From: DASQPR01 sp035713725
GTDB taxonomy: Bacteria > Actinomycetota > Actinomycetes > Mycobacteriales > Micromonosporaceae
Direction of reading: 5' to 3'
NCBI GenBank assembly: GCA_035713725.1
Contig: DASTMZ010000087.1
Location: forward strand, 1-64,000
DNA: 64,000 nt
Shown here: positions 8,286-17,324 of the stretch, one piece after another
How the letters are laid out: each line of letters opens with the position of its first letter
Numbering within the stretch: position 1 is the first letter of the stretch
The notes under the pieces: model-generated
Told to the model about the DNA's origin: nothing
What the model saw: only the letters and a program-made list of their open reading frames with translations
Database searches by the model: none
Program-made: the position numbers and the translations under genes

Positions 8286-11200
8286 CTAGTTGTCGATCGA
8301 CACCAGCGTGGATCCGACCGTACTGGTCCCGTTGCCGTAGGTCACGACACCGAGGAAGTGACCGGCCGCGAGGCCAGTCCACGACAGCGTGACCGTGGCG
8401 GCCTGACCCGACGTCACCGACTGCGAGGTCGGTGTGGCCGTCAGATTGCCGACCGCGCTGTTCGGCACCACGAACACGTTCGCCAGCGCCGTCACCGACC
8501 CGCTGGTGGCCGCGAATGCGTTGACGAACATGACGTAGTTGCCGCTTGGGTTGCCCAGCGTTACCGTCTCCGTCGCACTCGACCCGGCACTCTGGCCGAC
8601 GAACGACAAACTGTTGTTGGCGTTCTTCTTGTACACGAAGATGTCGATGTCAGTCCCGGCCGCGTAGTCAGCGCCGAAGGTGGCGAACCTCGCCAACGGC
8701 GTACCGGCGGGGATGGTGACGTCGACCCTTCCAGTGGCATCCGACGTCGCCGGCGCGTTCGGGTTGAACGGGTGGGCGTCGTCGACGACCAGCGGCAGGC
8801 TGGTCACGCTGGACTGAGCCAGGCCCGCCACGCTCGTGGTGAGCGTGCCGGTGTAGCCCGCGGCGAGCGCCAGCGCCTGCGAGCCGCTGCCACCGGTCCC
8901 GGCGAACGTGGGCGGCGCGGCGAGCGCGACGCCCTGGACCGAGATCGGACTGCGGACCGCGTGGCCACGCTGGTCCGTCCAGACGATCTGACCGAACGCG
9001 TACGCCCCGAGGGGCGCGGTCGTCCGGGTGATCGTGACGGTGTACGTCGCCGACTTACCAGGCTTAATCACGATGTGGTCCGGCTTCACGGTGACCTTGT
9101 AGCCGGTCGGATTCGTGATCTTCACTTTGTAGTTGTCGGACTTGTCGTCGACGTTGGTGACCGTACGCGTGATGGTCTCCGCGCCCGGCAGCGCACCGGC
9201 CGCGATCGACGCGTAGTTAAGCTGATTGGCCTGGATCGAGCCGACCTGGTCGCACACGTCACCACTACTGGTGAACAGGTGCACGCCCACGCCGCAGCTG
9301 TACTGCAACCAGTCCACGATGTCACTGTCGTAGACCAGGCCCGGGTCGAATGCCGGCGCCGGGGTGACCTCGCCGGAACCCATGTCGAACGTGGTCGCGT
9401 TGACCCCGGCTCGCTGGATCGGGTTGCCGTCGTTGTCGAACGGGTTGGCCGTGGTCATCATCGCCGACTTGACCTCCATCGGCGACCAGTCCGGATGCTT
9501 GGACATGAGCAGTGCGGCGACGCCGGCGATGTGCGGGGTCGCCATGGACGTACCGGACTCGCTGTCCCACAGGTTGCCGGCGTGGTTTTGCGGGGACACC
9601 GCCGCTACCATGTCGACGCCGGGTGCCATGATGTCGGGCTTGCCCAGGTCACCGCCGCTGAAGAGGGACGGACCCGCCGACGAGAAGCCGGCCACGACCG
9701 GTGCCTCGACCCGCACTGGCACGCCAGCGCCGAGCGCAGCGGTCGGGTTCGCGGTGGAGTGGATGTACGACTTGATCGCAAGGCCGTCGGTGTTGTTGAT
9801 GTGGACGGTCGGGACGAAGTGGAAGTCGTCGTCGAACTCCTGTGCATCCGTCGCGTTGTAGAGGATCATGCCGGCACCGCCAGCGAGGTTGACCGCGTTG
9901 CTCTTGTCGACGCGGGCGTTGACGCCGCGCAGGCAGAGCACAATCTTTCCGGCCACCTTCGCCGGGTCGAGAGTGCCGGAGAAGCACAACTCGACCTCGG
10001 TCGGGTCGGCGGAGGCGAGTCCGGCGTCAACCGAATCGATCAGCGGCGCCGGGCCGGCCGCCGACTCGCGACCGACGCCATTGAACACAGCGCCGTTCCC
10101 GAGCGTCACGGTGTTCGGGAAACTCTGGTCATACGTACCCGCGGCAACCGTGGTCTCCCACGGCATGGCGTTGTCGACCGTCGACGCGCCCGGACCGGCG
10201 TTGCCGGCCGCCGCTGAGACGAACACACCCGCCGCCGCGGCGTTGAGGAACGCCAGTTCCTCGGCGCCGAACGTGTCGACGTTGTCGCCGACCGAGAAGT
10301 TGATTACGTCAACCCCGTCGTTGATGGCGTCGTTGACCGCGGCCACGATGTCGGCGGTGCTGCCCTGGGCCGTCGTGTTGGCGGCGTTTTCGTAGAGGAC
10401 CTTGTAGATCGACAGGCGCGCGGCCGGGGCCATGCCGGACAGCGGGCCGACGTCGTTGCCGTTGATGACCGCCTCGACGGGGTCACCGGCCGCGGTGGAC
10501 GCGGTGTGCGAGCCGTGTCCGTCGTAGTCACGCGGCGAGGTGAATTCGCCGGGGTTGCTGGTCGACAGTCCGGCCGCGTCGTAGAAGCGCGCGCCGATCA
10601 CCTTGTTGTTGCAGGTAACTGGAGACTCGCCGGAGGTGTCACAGACACCGTGGAACTTCGCGGCGATCGTCGCGGCGTCGGGCCGTGGTTCGGACAGCGG
10701 GGCGAAGCTCGGGTTCTCCGGCCAGAAGCCGGTGTCGATATCGGCGACGATGACACCCTCGCCGGCGTGCGACTGATCGCCGAACTGCTTGTTCCACACG
10801 CCGTTCGCACCGGTGAGGCCGAGGAACGCGGGCGTCGGCGGCTGCGGAGTCGTCTGTATCGACTGGATCGTGTTCTTCTGGATCATGGAAACACCGGGCG
10901 CGTGGGCAAGCTTGGCCGCCTGAACAGCGGTCAGCTTCACGGCCGCGCCGTTGACCACGGTGGTGTACGTGTAGACCACGCTCGAGGCGGAAACGCCGGC
11001 CGACGAGAGCACGGTGTGCTGGTGGTTGGCAAGATACCGGCTGTAGCCGGTGGCGTTCGCGGTGTGCGTGTTGATGCGGTGGCCCTTAGCGGGCTTCGTC
11101 GCGGCGAAGCCCGACACGCCACCCGTGTAGGTGGCCAGCGGGTTGCCGGTGAATTGGACCAAGTAGAGAGTGGACGAGGCGGACGATGCGTCAGGGTTCG

Positions 11201-11309
11201 GCGCGGCCAGCGTAGAGCCGGTCGCCAAGATCGTCAGCGCCAAACCTGTCGTCGCGGCTAAGGCGATGAAGGCCGGCCGCCGTATCACTGCGCGTCGTGT
11301 GACCGACAT
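8286..11309 (-). CDS. Secreted subtilisin-like serine protease (S8)
   Basis: A 1007-residue extracellular protease. A Sec signal peptide is followed by an I9-type propeptide (about residues 60-150). The catalytic triad is visible as Asp near 191 (VADIDTGFW), His near 266 (DGHGSHTAS) and Ser near 586 (SGTSMATPHIAG). A PA-type domain lies between His and Ser, with the NAVNLAGGAGMILYN segment typical of it. C-terminal Fn3-like and beta-sandwich domains follow. This matches large actinobacterial subtilases of the cucumisin type. ATG 11309 has GGAGG 7 nt upstream. It is a single-gene unit. Confidence 0.93.
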   Translation of the reverse strand: MSVTRRAVIRRPAFIALAATTGLALTILATGSTLAAPNPDASSASSTLYLVQFTGNPLATYTGGVSGFAATKPAKGHRINTHTANATGYSRYLANHQHTVLSSAGVSASSVVYTYTTVVNGAAVKLTAVQAAKLAHAPGVSMIQKNTIQSIQTTPQPPTPAFLGLTGANGVWNKQFGDQSHAGEGVIVADIDTGFWPENPSFAPLSEPRPDAATIAAKFHGVCDTSGESPVTCNNKVIGARFYDAAGLSTSNPGEFTSPRDYDGHGSHTASTAAGDPVEAVINGNDVGPLSGMAPAARLSIYKVLYENAANTTAQGSTADIVAAVNDAINDGVDVINFSVGDNVDTFGAEELAFLNAAAAGVFVSAAAGNAGPGASTVDNAMPWETTVAAGTYDQSFPNTVTLGNGAVFNGVGRESAAGPAPLIDSVDAGLASADPTEVELCFSGTLDPAKVAGKIVLCLRGVNARVDKSNAVNLAGGAGMILYNATDAQEFDDDFHFVPTVHINNTDGLAIKSYIHSTANPTAALGAGVPVRVEAPVVAGFSSAGPSLFSGGDLGKPDIMAPGVDMVAAVSPQNHAGNLWDSESGTSMATPHIAGVAALLMSKHPDWSPMEVKSAMMTTANPFDNDGNPIQRAGVNATTFDMGSGEVTPAPAFDPGLVYDSDIVDWLQYSCGVGVHLFTSSGDVCDQVGSIQANQLNYASIAAGALPGAETITRTVTNVDDKSDNYKVKITNPTGYKVTVKPDHIVIKPGKSATYTVTITRTTAPLGAYAFGQIVWTDQRGHAVRSPISVQGVALAAPPTFAGTGGSGSQALALAAGYTGTLTTSVAGLAQSSVTSLPLVVDDAHPFNPNAPATSDATGRVDVTIPAGTPLARFATFGADYAAGTDIDIFVYKKNANNSLSFVGQSAGSSATETVTLGNPSGNYVMFVNAFAATSGSVTALANVFVVPNSAVGNLTATPTSQSVTSGQAATVTLSWTGLAAGHFLGVVTYGNGTSTVGSTLVSIDN

Positions 11310-11539
11310 GCGGAACCTCCGGGGCTGCGGCGGGCTAGGGGGTCTGTGCCCGCGTTGTGCGCAGCCTATGTGGCACCAGACGGCGGCATAAGACCTCAAA
11401 CCGCAGAGATTGACCGATGGGGTCGCTCACCTGGCACAAAACGGCCGGTGCGCAGCCAGGAAGGGTGGGTGCGAGGGTATGTCCGGGTGCGCCAAACACG
11501 GCAGACCGACGGGTACGTGCGGCGAATCACGTCGAGACG

Positions 11540-11568
11540 TGTCACCTTTTGCGGGTTTGATCCGTCAT
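11540..11568 (+). promoter_or_regulatory. ECF41-type promoter of the sigma gene
   Basis: TGTCACC (-35-like) and CGTCAT (-10-like) are separated by exactly 16 nt, 34 nt upstream of the sigma gene start. ECF41 factors are known to recognise TGTCACA and CGTC boxes, so this indicates autoregulation. The same pair with the same spacing occurs before the next gene. The remaining 11310-11602 gap holds no other gene. Confidence 0.75.
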
Positions 11569-11602
11569 CGGTGAGTGTCGCCTGACGAAGGGGAACGTAA
11601 CC

Positions 11603-12493
11603 GTGACGCGTCATGACTTTCTGGCCGACGAATTCGAGGGCTACCGGCCTCACTTGAAGGCGGTCGCCTACCGCATGCTCGGTTCGTTGACGGAAGCCGA
11701 CGACGCCGTACAAGAGGCGTGGCTTCGGTTGGCGCGCTCGGATAGCGGCGACATTGGCAATCTCGGCGGTTGGCTGACCACGGTTGTCGGTCGAGTGTGC
11801 CTCGACATGCTCCGCGCCCGTACGCGGCGACGCGAGGAGTCGCTGGACGCGCGAATGCCGGACCCAGTCGTTAGCCGGGACGGCAGTCTCGACCCCGAGC
11901 AGGAGGTGCTGCTCGCCGATTCGGTGGGGCTGGCGCTTCAGGTGGTGCTGGAATCCCTGACACCAGCGGAACGGTTGGCGTTCGTGCTGCATGACATCTT
12001 CGGCCTGCCGTTCGAGCAGATCGCTCCGATCGTGGACCGAACGCCCATGACGGCCAAGAAGCTCGCGAGTCGCGCGCGGCAGCGAGTTCGTACCGCGACA
12101 CCGAGCCCCGACCCCGATCTAGCCGGGCAGCGTCGGGTGGTGGATGCGTTCGAGACCGCGGCCCGCGGTGGCGACTTCGACGCACTGGTCGCCATCCTCG
12201 ATCCCGACGTGGTGCTGCGCGTGGACGGCGGAGCACTGACCGGCGGTCTGCAGGTCATCCGTGGCGCAAGCGTTGTCGCCACGCAGGCGTCGGCGTTCCG
12301 CCGCGCCGCCACCGGCGCGCTAGTCACGCGTCCGGTGCTGGTCAACGGTGCCGCCGGGCTGGTCAACAGGATCAACGGGCAGCTGTTCTCGCTGATGAGC
12401 TTCACAGTCGCCGACGGCCGGATCGTCGCGATCGACATCCTTTCCGATCCGGACCGACTGTCCGAGCTTGACGTGGCCGACTTCGCCGACTGA
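11603..12493 (+). CDS. ECF41-type (SigJ-like) RNA polymerase sigma factor
   Basis: A 296-residue sigma factor with two parts. Residues 1-165 carry sigma region 2 (YRMLGSLTEADDAVQEAWLR) and region 4 (LTPAERLAFVLHDIFGLPFEQIAPIV). Residues 175-296 form a SnoaL-like (NTF2-fold) extension with LDPDVVLRVDGGAL and GLVNRINGQLFSLMSFTVADGRIVAIDIL. In ECF41 factors this extension controls core binding and replaces a separate anti-sigma factor; no such gene is nearby. The neighbouring AhpD-like gene is the typical ECF41 target. Confidence 0.93.
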   Translation: MTRHDFLADEFEGYRPHLKAVAYRMLGSLTEADDAVQEAWLRLARSDSGDIGNLGGWLTTVVGRVCLDMLRARTRRREESLDARMPDPVVSRDGSLDPEQEVLLADSVGLALQVVLESLTPAERLAFVLHDIFGLPFEQIAPIVDRTPMTAKKLASRARQRVRTATPSPDPDLAGQRRVVDAFETAARGGDFDALVAILDPDVVLRVDGGALTGGLQVIRGASVVATQASAFRRAATGALVTRPVLVNGAAGLVNRINGQLFSLMSFTVADGRIVAIDILSDPDRLSELDVADFAD

Positions 12494-12519
12494 CCGGTGA
12501 TGCGCGTCACCCGGAACCG

Positions 12520-12548
12520 GGTCACCTCACACCGCTCGACGTCGTCAT
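12520..12548 (+). promoter_or_regulatory. ECF41-type promoter of the AhpD-like gene
   Basis: GGTCACC at 12520-12526 and CGTCAT at 12543-12548 are 16 nt apart, the same arrangement as upstream of the sigma gene. Transcription from here would give a leader of roughly 30 nt before the GTG at 12586. It marks the downstream gene as a direct target of the sigma factor. Confidence 0.75.
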
Positions 12549-12585
12549 ATCGACGTCCACGATGTGACGTCGTAAGGAGAGACCA

Positions 12586-13038
12586 GTGGAAGCACGCATG
12601 AAGCACCCGGCCATCGTCTTGACGGAGGCGATGCCGGCGCTGATGAACCTGAGCAAGGCCGTGGAGCAGGCCGGCCTGCCCAAGGTCACGGTCGATCTCG
12701 TGGCGCTGCGAGCCAGCCAGATCAACGGATGCAGTGTGTGCGTCGGCATGCACGCCACGGACCTACGCGAGCAGGGCCAAAGCGACGAGCGGTTGTTCTC
12801 GGTGGCGGCCTGGCGTGAGACGGAGTATTTCACCGACGCCGAGCGCGCGGCCCTCGCGCTGACCGAGGCGACCACCCGCCTGGCCGACACCGGCGACGCA
12901 GTCTCCGATGACATCTGGAACGAGGCTGCCGATCACTACACCGAAACGGAGCTCGCCGGTCTGGTGATGGCTATCGCGATGATCAATCTATGGAACCGGC
13001 TGAACGCCGCCACCCGGCAGCTCGCCGGTGGGTGGTAG
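12586..13038 (+). CDS. Carboxymuconolactone decarboxylase / AhpD-like protein
   Basis: A 150-residue all-helical protein of the CMD/AhpD family. The redox motif is NGCSVCVGMH, with Cys-x-x-Cys and a nearby His as in alkylhydroperoxidase AhpD cores, so peroxide or thiol chemistry is more likely than lactone decarboxylation. GTG 12586 is preceded by AAGGAGA. It lies directly downstream of the ECF41 sigma factor and behind a matching promoter, the classical ECF41 target arrangement. Confidence 0.9.
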   Translation: MEARMKHPAIVLTEAMPALMNLSKAVEQAGLPKVTVDLVALRASQINGCSVCVGMHATDLREQGQSDERLFSVAAWRETEYFTDAERAALALTEATTRLADTGDAVSDDIWNEAADHYTETELAGLVMAIAMINLWNRLNAATRQLAGGW

Positions 13039-13066
13039 GCACCCGGAACCGCGCACGGCAATCACA

Positions 13067-13099
13067 AGCGCCCTCTCGGGAACTCTGCGGGAGGGCGCT
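13067..13099. terminator. Bidirectional terminator-like hairpin
   Basis: Arms AGCGCCCTC and GAGGGCGCT pair perfectly over 9 bp around a 15-nt loop between two convergent genes. No T tract follows, as is common in actinobacteria. Confidence 0.6.
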
Positions 13100-13115
13100 G
13101 CCACGCGTGCCACGC

Positions 13116-13547
13116 TCAATCCGAGGCGACCGACTCGCCGCCCCACTCCTCCGGCGCGACATCGGCCAGCGTCTCCGAGAACGTCCAATGGTGACCCGCG
13201 AAGTCCTCGGCACTGTATTGCCGTTCGCCATACTCGAAGTCGGTCGGCTCCATGCGGATCCGAGCGCCGTGTGCACGAGCGCGCTCGCAATGATCGCGTG
13301 CGTCGGCTACTCGTACCAAGACCGAGTTTGTCGACTCACCAGCGCGCGGTGGCCGTCGGTCGCCGCGGACGTCCGCCACGATGAGTGCGCCGTCGCCGAA
13401 CCGGAGCTGCGCGCGGTGATTCTCGCCGATCCGCACCCGCTCGGCGAAGCCGAACGCGGCGGACAGCCATGCCACCGCCTCGCGGACGTCCGGATAGACC
13501 AGCACCGGCACCACGGTCGCGGTTGGGATGGAGCGGTTGGCCTGCAT
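13116..13547 (-). CDS. VOC family (glyoxalase/bleomycin-resistance fold) protein
   Basis: A 143-residue protein with two paired beta-alpha-beta-beta-beta units. It begins TVVPVLVYPDVREAVAWLSAAFGF and ends with the FAGHHWTFSETLADVAPEEW segment typical of PhnB-like VOC proteins. ATG 13547 gives the usual VOC length; earlier in-frame codons would add an Arg-rich tail. Most members bind a metal or small ligand, but the substrate is not visible here. It converges on the AhpD-like gene. Confidence 0.82.
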   Translation of the reverse strand: MQANRSIPTATVVPVLVYPDVREAVAWLSAAFGFAERVRIGENHRAQLRFGDGALIVADVRGDRRPPRAGESTNSVLVRVADARDHCERARAHGARIRMEPTDFEYGERQYSAEDFAGHHWTFSETLADVAPEEWGGESVASD

Positions 13548-13603
13548 TGCGCCATTCAACCAGAGGACGGGACCCGCGTACGCGCCGGTGAAGCGCACGC
13601 CGA

Positions 13604-14230
13604 CTAGTGCTCGCGCGCGAAGATCTGCCTGACTTCGCGGGCGGCGTAGTAGACGAGGACGTACCCGGCAGCTGGATCCGCCCACCACCAACCGATCGTG
13701 GCGTTGCACAGCAACCCGGCGAGTACCGCGACGGCGAGAAGGCCGTCGATGAGCGTGACACGGCCTTCGGTCTGCAGGACCGGGTTGCCAAGGTCTGCGC
13801 CGGTGCGCGCCTTGCCCCAGGCGAGCGCGAACATGGCGACCGCGGTGAGCGCGGTCCACGTGATGCCGAGCGGCGAATGGTGCGGCCGGAAGCCGCTGGC
13901 CAACACGAGCGACGACTGTACGAGCAGATATGCCGCGAGCGCCGCGAAGCCAATCCCAATCAGGCGCATGGCGCGCTGGCGTCGCTCCGCGCCGCTGCCC
14001 GTGCCGGTGCCAGTGCCAGTGGCGCTGCCGCTCAACTCCCAGATCACCACTGCCGAGGCGCCGATCTCAATCAGCGAGTCAAGGCCGAATCCGGCGAGCG
14101 CCACGGATCGTGCGGACACCGCCGCAATGGCGAGCACGACAATGCCGATGACGTTCCAGCCGAGCGTGACGTATTCGAGCGCGAAGCCTCGTCGAATGAG
14201 GGTGCGCTGTGCTGCGTCACTGGCCGCCAC
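13604..14230 (-). CDS. CDF-family cation transporter-like protein
   Basis: A 208-residue membrane protein with five or six helices and the cation diffusion facilitator pattern: ALAGFGLDSLIEIGASAVV in helix 2 and TEGRVTLIDGLLAVAVLAGL in helix 5, supplying the Asp residues of the transport site. The cytoplasmic C-terminal domain of full-length CDF proteins is missing, as in other short actinobacterial versions. A Gly-Thr repeat (GTGTGTGTGSG) lies in the loop after helix 3. GTG 14230 starts 3 nt after the stop of the metallophosphoesterase gene, so the two are co-transcribed. Confidence 0.8.
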   Translation of the reverse strand: MAASDAAQRTLIRRGFALEYVTLGWNVIGIVVLAIAAVSARSVALAGFGLDSLIEIGASAVVIWELSGSATGTGTGTGSGAERRQRAMRLIGIGFAALAAYLLVQSSLVLASGFRPHHSPLGITWTALTAVAMFALAWGKARTGADLGNPVLQTEGRVTLIDGLLAVAVLAGLLCNATIGWWWADPAAGYVLVYYAAREVRQIFAREH

Positions 14231-14233
14231 CGG

Positions 14234-15412
14234 CTAGTCCGCGCGCAGCGTCAGCAGCGAGATCTCGCTCGGCGCGAAGACGCGGAACGGCGGCCCCCAG
14301 AATCCGGTCCCCCGGCTTGTGTAGAGCTGCGTCCGCGCGCCATGCCGGCTGAGTCCGGCGACCACTGGTTGGTCGGTGCGCACAAGGTAGTGGAACGGCC
14401 AGATCTGGCCGCCATGCGTGTGTCCGGAGACTTGGAGGTCGACGCCGTGCGCCACGGCGCCGTCGATCTGCTTCGGTTGGTGCGCCAGCAGCAAGACGGG
14501 AGCATCAGGGTCCGCGCCGACCAAGGCCGCGGCATGGTCCGCGCCGTGCCCGCTAAGGCCAGATCCTTGCGCGGTACGGTCATCCACGCCGGCGATCGTC
14601 AGCGTGGCGCCGTCACGTTCGACGACGATGTGCCGATTGTGCAACGGTTGCCAGCCGAGTTCCTGCATATGGTCGAGCCAGCCTTGCGGCTCGCCGAAGT
14701 ATTCGTGGTTGCCGGTCACGTAAGCGCGCGCGAGCTTAGCCCGGATCAAACCGAGCGGCGCAGCCTGTTCGCGTCGCCGCGCCACGCTGCCGTCCGCAAT
14801 GTCCCCGGTGTGGCAGACGACATCGGCGTCGAGGGCGTTGACCACCTCGGTGACGCGGGCCGACCACCGCGCCCGATCGATCGGTCCGTAGTGGGTGTCG
14901 GTCAGCACGACGACGCGTACGCCGTCGAGGCCCGTCCCGAGGCCGTCGATCCGGACGTCTGCCGTCCGCACGCGCGGCACCCGCATCGCCTCCCAGTAGC
15001 CCCATGCGAGCAAGATCACCGTGACACCGACGATGGCTCCGGCCACGATCCGAGCGCCGGCCGGGTCGGAAACGCCGGCGGCAAACAGCACGATGCGAGC
15101 CACGATGCCGAGGATTGACCAGCTGAACAGCACCCAGATGACGCCCAGGACCGTGTCGCCGGCGATTGCGAGACCGTCACGCCCGCGGCCGTGACCACGG
15201 AACATCAGCCACGGGAAGGCGGCGAGCACTCCGGCGAAAACGATCGTCGCGATCACGACGACGATCACCGGCCAGGCTTGTCCCGACACGACGAGCATCA
15301 CGTATGGCACACCGAACAGCAGCGCCAGGATCAGTGTGATCGTGCCCGTCCAGCGCACGGTGCGGGCTCGCCGCCGAGACCGGGTCGCCGGCTCGGCCTC
15401 GACAGTCGTCAC
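14234..15412 (-). CDS. Membrane-anchored metallophosphoesterase (YkuE-like)
   Basis: Hydrolyses phosphoester bonds with a two-metal centre. The N-terminal 150 residues contain four membrane helices. The phosphoesterase domain shows the full metal motif set: DTHYG, GDIADG, GNHEY, and GHTHGGQIWPF. This combination matches the YkuE group, some of which act on lipid intermediates such as UDP-diacylglucosamine-type substrates, but the substrate here is not defined. It is followed directly by the CDF-like gene. Confidence 0.9.
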   Translation of the reverse strand: MTTVEAEPATRSRRRARTVRWTGTITLILALLFGVPYVMLVVSGQAWPVIVVVIATIVFAGVLAAFPWLMFRGHGRGRDGLAIAGDTVLGVIWVLFSWSILGIVARIVLFAAGVSDPAGARIVAGAIVGVTVILLAWGYWEAMRVPRVRTADVRIDGLGTGLDGVRVVVLTDTHYGPIDRARWSARVTEVVNALDADVVCHTGDIADGSVARRREQAAPLGLIRAKLARAYVTGNHEYFGEPQGWLDHMQELGWQPLHNRHIVVERDGATLTIAGVDDRTAQGSGLSGHGADHAAALVGADPDAPVLLLAHQPKQIDGAVAHGVDLQVSGHTHGGQIWPFHYLVRTDQPVVAGLSRHGARTQLYTSRGTGFWGPPFRVFAPSEISLLTLRAD

Positions 15413-15579
15413 GTGATCTCCAGTTCCTCGGGCGGCTTCCTCGGGCAGCGCAGTACGGCCGGCTCCCCGTACGCAGAACTGTAGTCACGCCCCGACGGCG
15501 CGCACACGCCTGCGACCGCGCCCACCGACGACCGGTAAGGTATCCAGATCATCTGGCGCCTGAGCTCCCGACCACCGAC

Positions 15580-17271
15580 GTGACCGTTCCGCGCGACCCG
15601 CGTTCTGCCGCGGACGGTGACGCCGGCCATCGGTCATGGCTCCGACGATGGCCGCTCGCCCTGCTGGTGCTGGCTGCGTTCGGCTTCCTCGCGCTTGGTT
15701 TCGGCGAGGCCCGGTCCGACGCGCCGACGTTCGACGAGCCGGTATACGTGGCCTCGGGACTGGCCGCGGTCCTGCATCAGGATCTGGCCTTCAACGCGGA
15801 GCATCCGCCACTGCCGAAGGCGCTCGCGGCGTTGCCGGCGCTCTTCGCGCATCCGGTCGTTTCGGCGAACGAGTCGTGCGCCGGCAACGACGAACGTACA
15901 TGCAGCACCGAGTTCGTCGAAGCACAGGTGGCGGCCGGCAAGCTCCGGGATGTCACGTTCGCCGCGCGCATCGTGCCGCTCATCGAGACCGTGGCGGTGG
16001 CTCTCGTGGCCTACGCGCTCGCGGCCGAGCTGTTCGGGGCGCTGGCCGGGGCGCTTGCCGGACTGCTGTGGCTCGCCGCGCCGCTCGTTCTCGCGATCGG
16101 CCACCTCGACGGCACCGACATCCCGTTCACGCTGGCCGTGATGCTGAGCAGTTGGGCGCTGGCCCGATGGCTGCGGCTGCGCACGACCAGAGCGCTGGTC
16201 TGGACCGGCCTGGCACTGGCGCTCACCGCAAGCACGTCGATCTCGGGAGCGCTCGTTGTATTGGTGGGCGTCGGCGTGGTCGTCGGCGTGCACTGGAAGA
16301 CCGGGGTACGGCGAGCGTTCGCGTACGGCGGCCTCGTCGCGGCCATCGTCTGGGCCGGAGTCTGGCTGTCGTACGTCGTGCTGGACCCGTCCGTACTCAC
16401 GCATCCGACCGTGATCGCGCCGCGGCCGTACCTCGACGGTCTGTCGTATCTCGCGTCGTACAACACCAACGCGATACCGGGCTACCTCGTGGGTGTTTCG
16501 TATACCGGCAGCCGTTGGTGGTTCTGGCCGGTCAGCCTCGTCGTCAAATATCCGGCCGCGATCCTCCTGCTGCTGGTCGCCGGACTGGTCTCGTGGTGGC
16601 GGCTGGGTCGCGCGATCCGGCAGCGCGCGCTGCTCGCCGTCGCGTTGCCGGCGATCGTGCTGGCCGGGTTCACGATGGCGTCTTCGCTTGACGTCGGGGT
16701 ACGCCTGCTCCTGCCGGTGATGGCTCTGTGGACCGCGGCGGCGGGCGCGATCGTGCCCGCGCTCGGAGGCCTCACGCGAACGTGGCGACGCGCTCTCGTC
16801 CCCGTGGCATCACTGTTGCTCGTCGCCGGCGCGGTGAGCACCGGCCTGTCGTACCCGCATTCGATCGCCTCGACCGCGCCACCGTTCACGCCCGGGTACG
16901 CCGAAGCAACCGACTCCAACATCGACTGGGGCCAAGGGTTCTACGCGTTGCAATCGTGGAGCCAGGGCCGCAATCCGTGGGTCGCGTATTTCGGGCCGCG
17001 TGGGCTGTCGGTCGCTGACATTCCGGGAGCGCGTCCGCTGGTCGGCGCCGACCCGAGCGCTGTGACCGGCTGGGTTGCCGTGTCCGCAACGGCGCTCACC
17101 AGTGCCAATCGAACTCAACTCGCCTGGCTGCGCAACTACTGCCCGGTGGACGTACTCGCCGATTCGATCCTCGTCTACCGGTTCGCGGAGCCGCCGGTCG
17201 TCGCACCAGCGCCGGCCCGGCCAGCCACGCAGTGCGCCGGCCCGTACAGCCATCGGGCCGACGGCGGCTAG
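15580..17271 (+). CDS. GT39-like membrane glycosyltransferase (PMT/ArnT fold)
   Basis: A 563-residue integral membrane protein with about eleven helices. The first outer loop carries APTFDEPVYVASG, in which the Asp-Glu pair matches the catalytic acidic motif of GT39/GT83 polyprenyl-sugar-dependent mannosyl- or aminoarabinosyl-transferases. A second acidic loop, SNIDWGQGFYALQ, is a known mark of this subfamily. GTG 15580 gives MTVPRDPRS before the first helix. It is divergent from the metallophosphoesterase. Acceptor (protein or lipid) is unknown. Confidence 0.83.
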   Translation: MTVPRDPRSAADGDAGHRSWLRRWPLALLVLAAFGFLALGFGEARSDAPTFDEPVYVASGLAAVLHQDLAFNAEHPPLPKALAALPALFAHPVVSANESCAGNDERTCSTEFVEAQVAAGKLRDVTFAARIVPLIETVAVALVAYALAAELFGALAGALAGLLWLAAPLVLAIGHLDGTDIPFTLAVMLSSWALARWLRLRTTRALVWTGLALALTASTSISGALVVLVGVGVVVGVHWKTGVRRAFAYGGLVAAIVWAGVWLSYVVLDPSVLTHPTVIAPRPYLDGLSYLASYNTNAIPGYLVGVSYTGSRWWFWPVSLVVKYPAAILLLLVAGLVSWWRLGRAIRQRALLAVALPAIVLAGFTMASSLDVGVRLLLPVMALWTAAAGAIVPALGGLTRTWRRALVPVASLLLVAGAVSTGLSYPHSIASTAPPFTPGYAEATDSNIDWGQGFYALQSWSQGRNPWVAYFGPRGLSVADIPGARPLVGADPSAVTGWVAVSATALTSANRTQLAWLRNYCPVDVLADSILVYRFAEPPVVAPAPARPATQCAGPYSHRADGG

Positions 17272-17286
17272 GTCGACGGCGGCTAG
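17259..17286. repeat. 15-bp-period tandem duplication over a stop codon
   Basis: CGACGGCGGCTAG occurs at 17259-17271 and again at 17274-17286. The first copy contains the TAG stop of the glycosyltransferase gene. It probably arose by replication slippage. Confidence 0.8.
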
Positions 17287-17324
17287 CTCATCGGTCCGCT
17301 GACGCGCTGACCGTCGAGCGACGG

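Noticed and set aside
8271..10217. Long plus-strand ORF opposite the subtilase gene
   Set aside because: It is antisense to a well-defined protease, Arg/Val-rich and has no domain; high GC content makes long antisense ORFs common.
13607..15118. 503-codon plus-strand ORF opposite the CDF and metallophosphoesterase genes
   Set aside because: Antisense shadow; the minus strand carries intact motifs.
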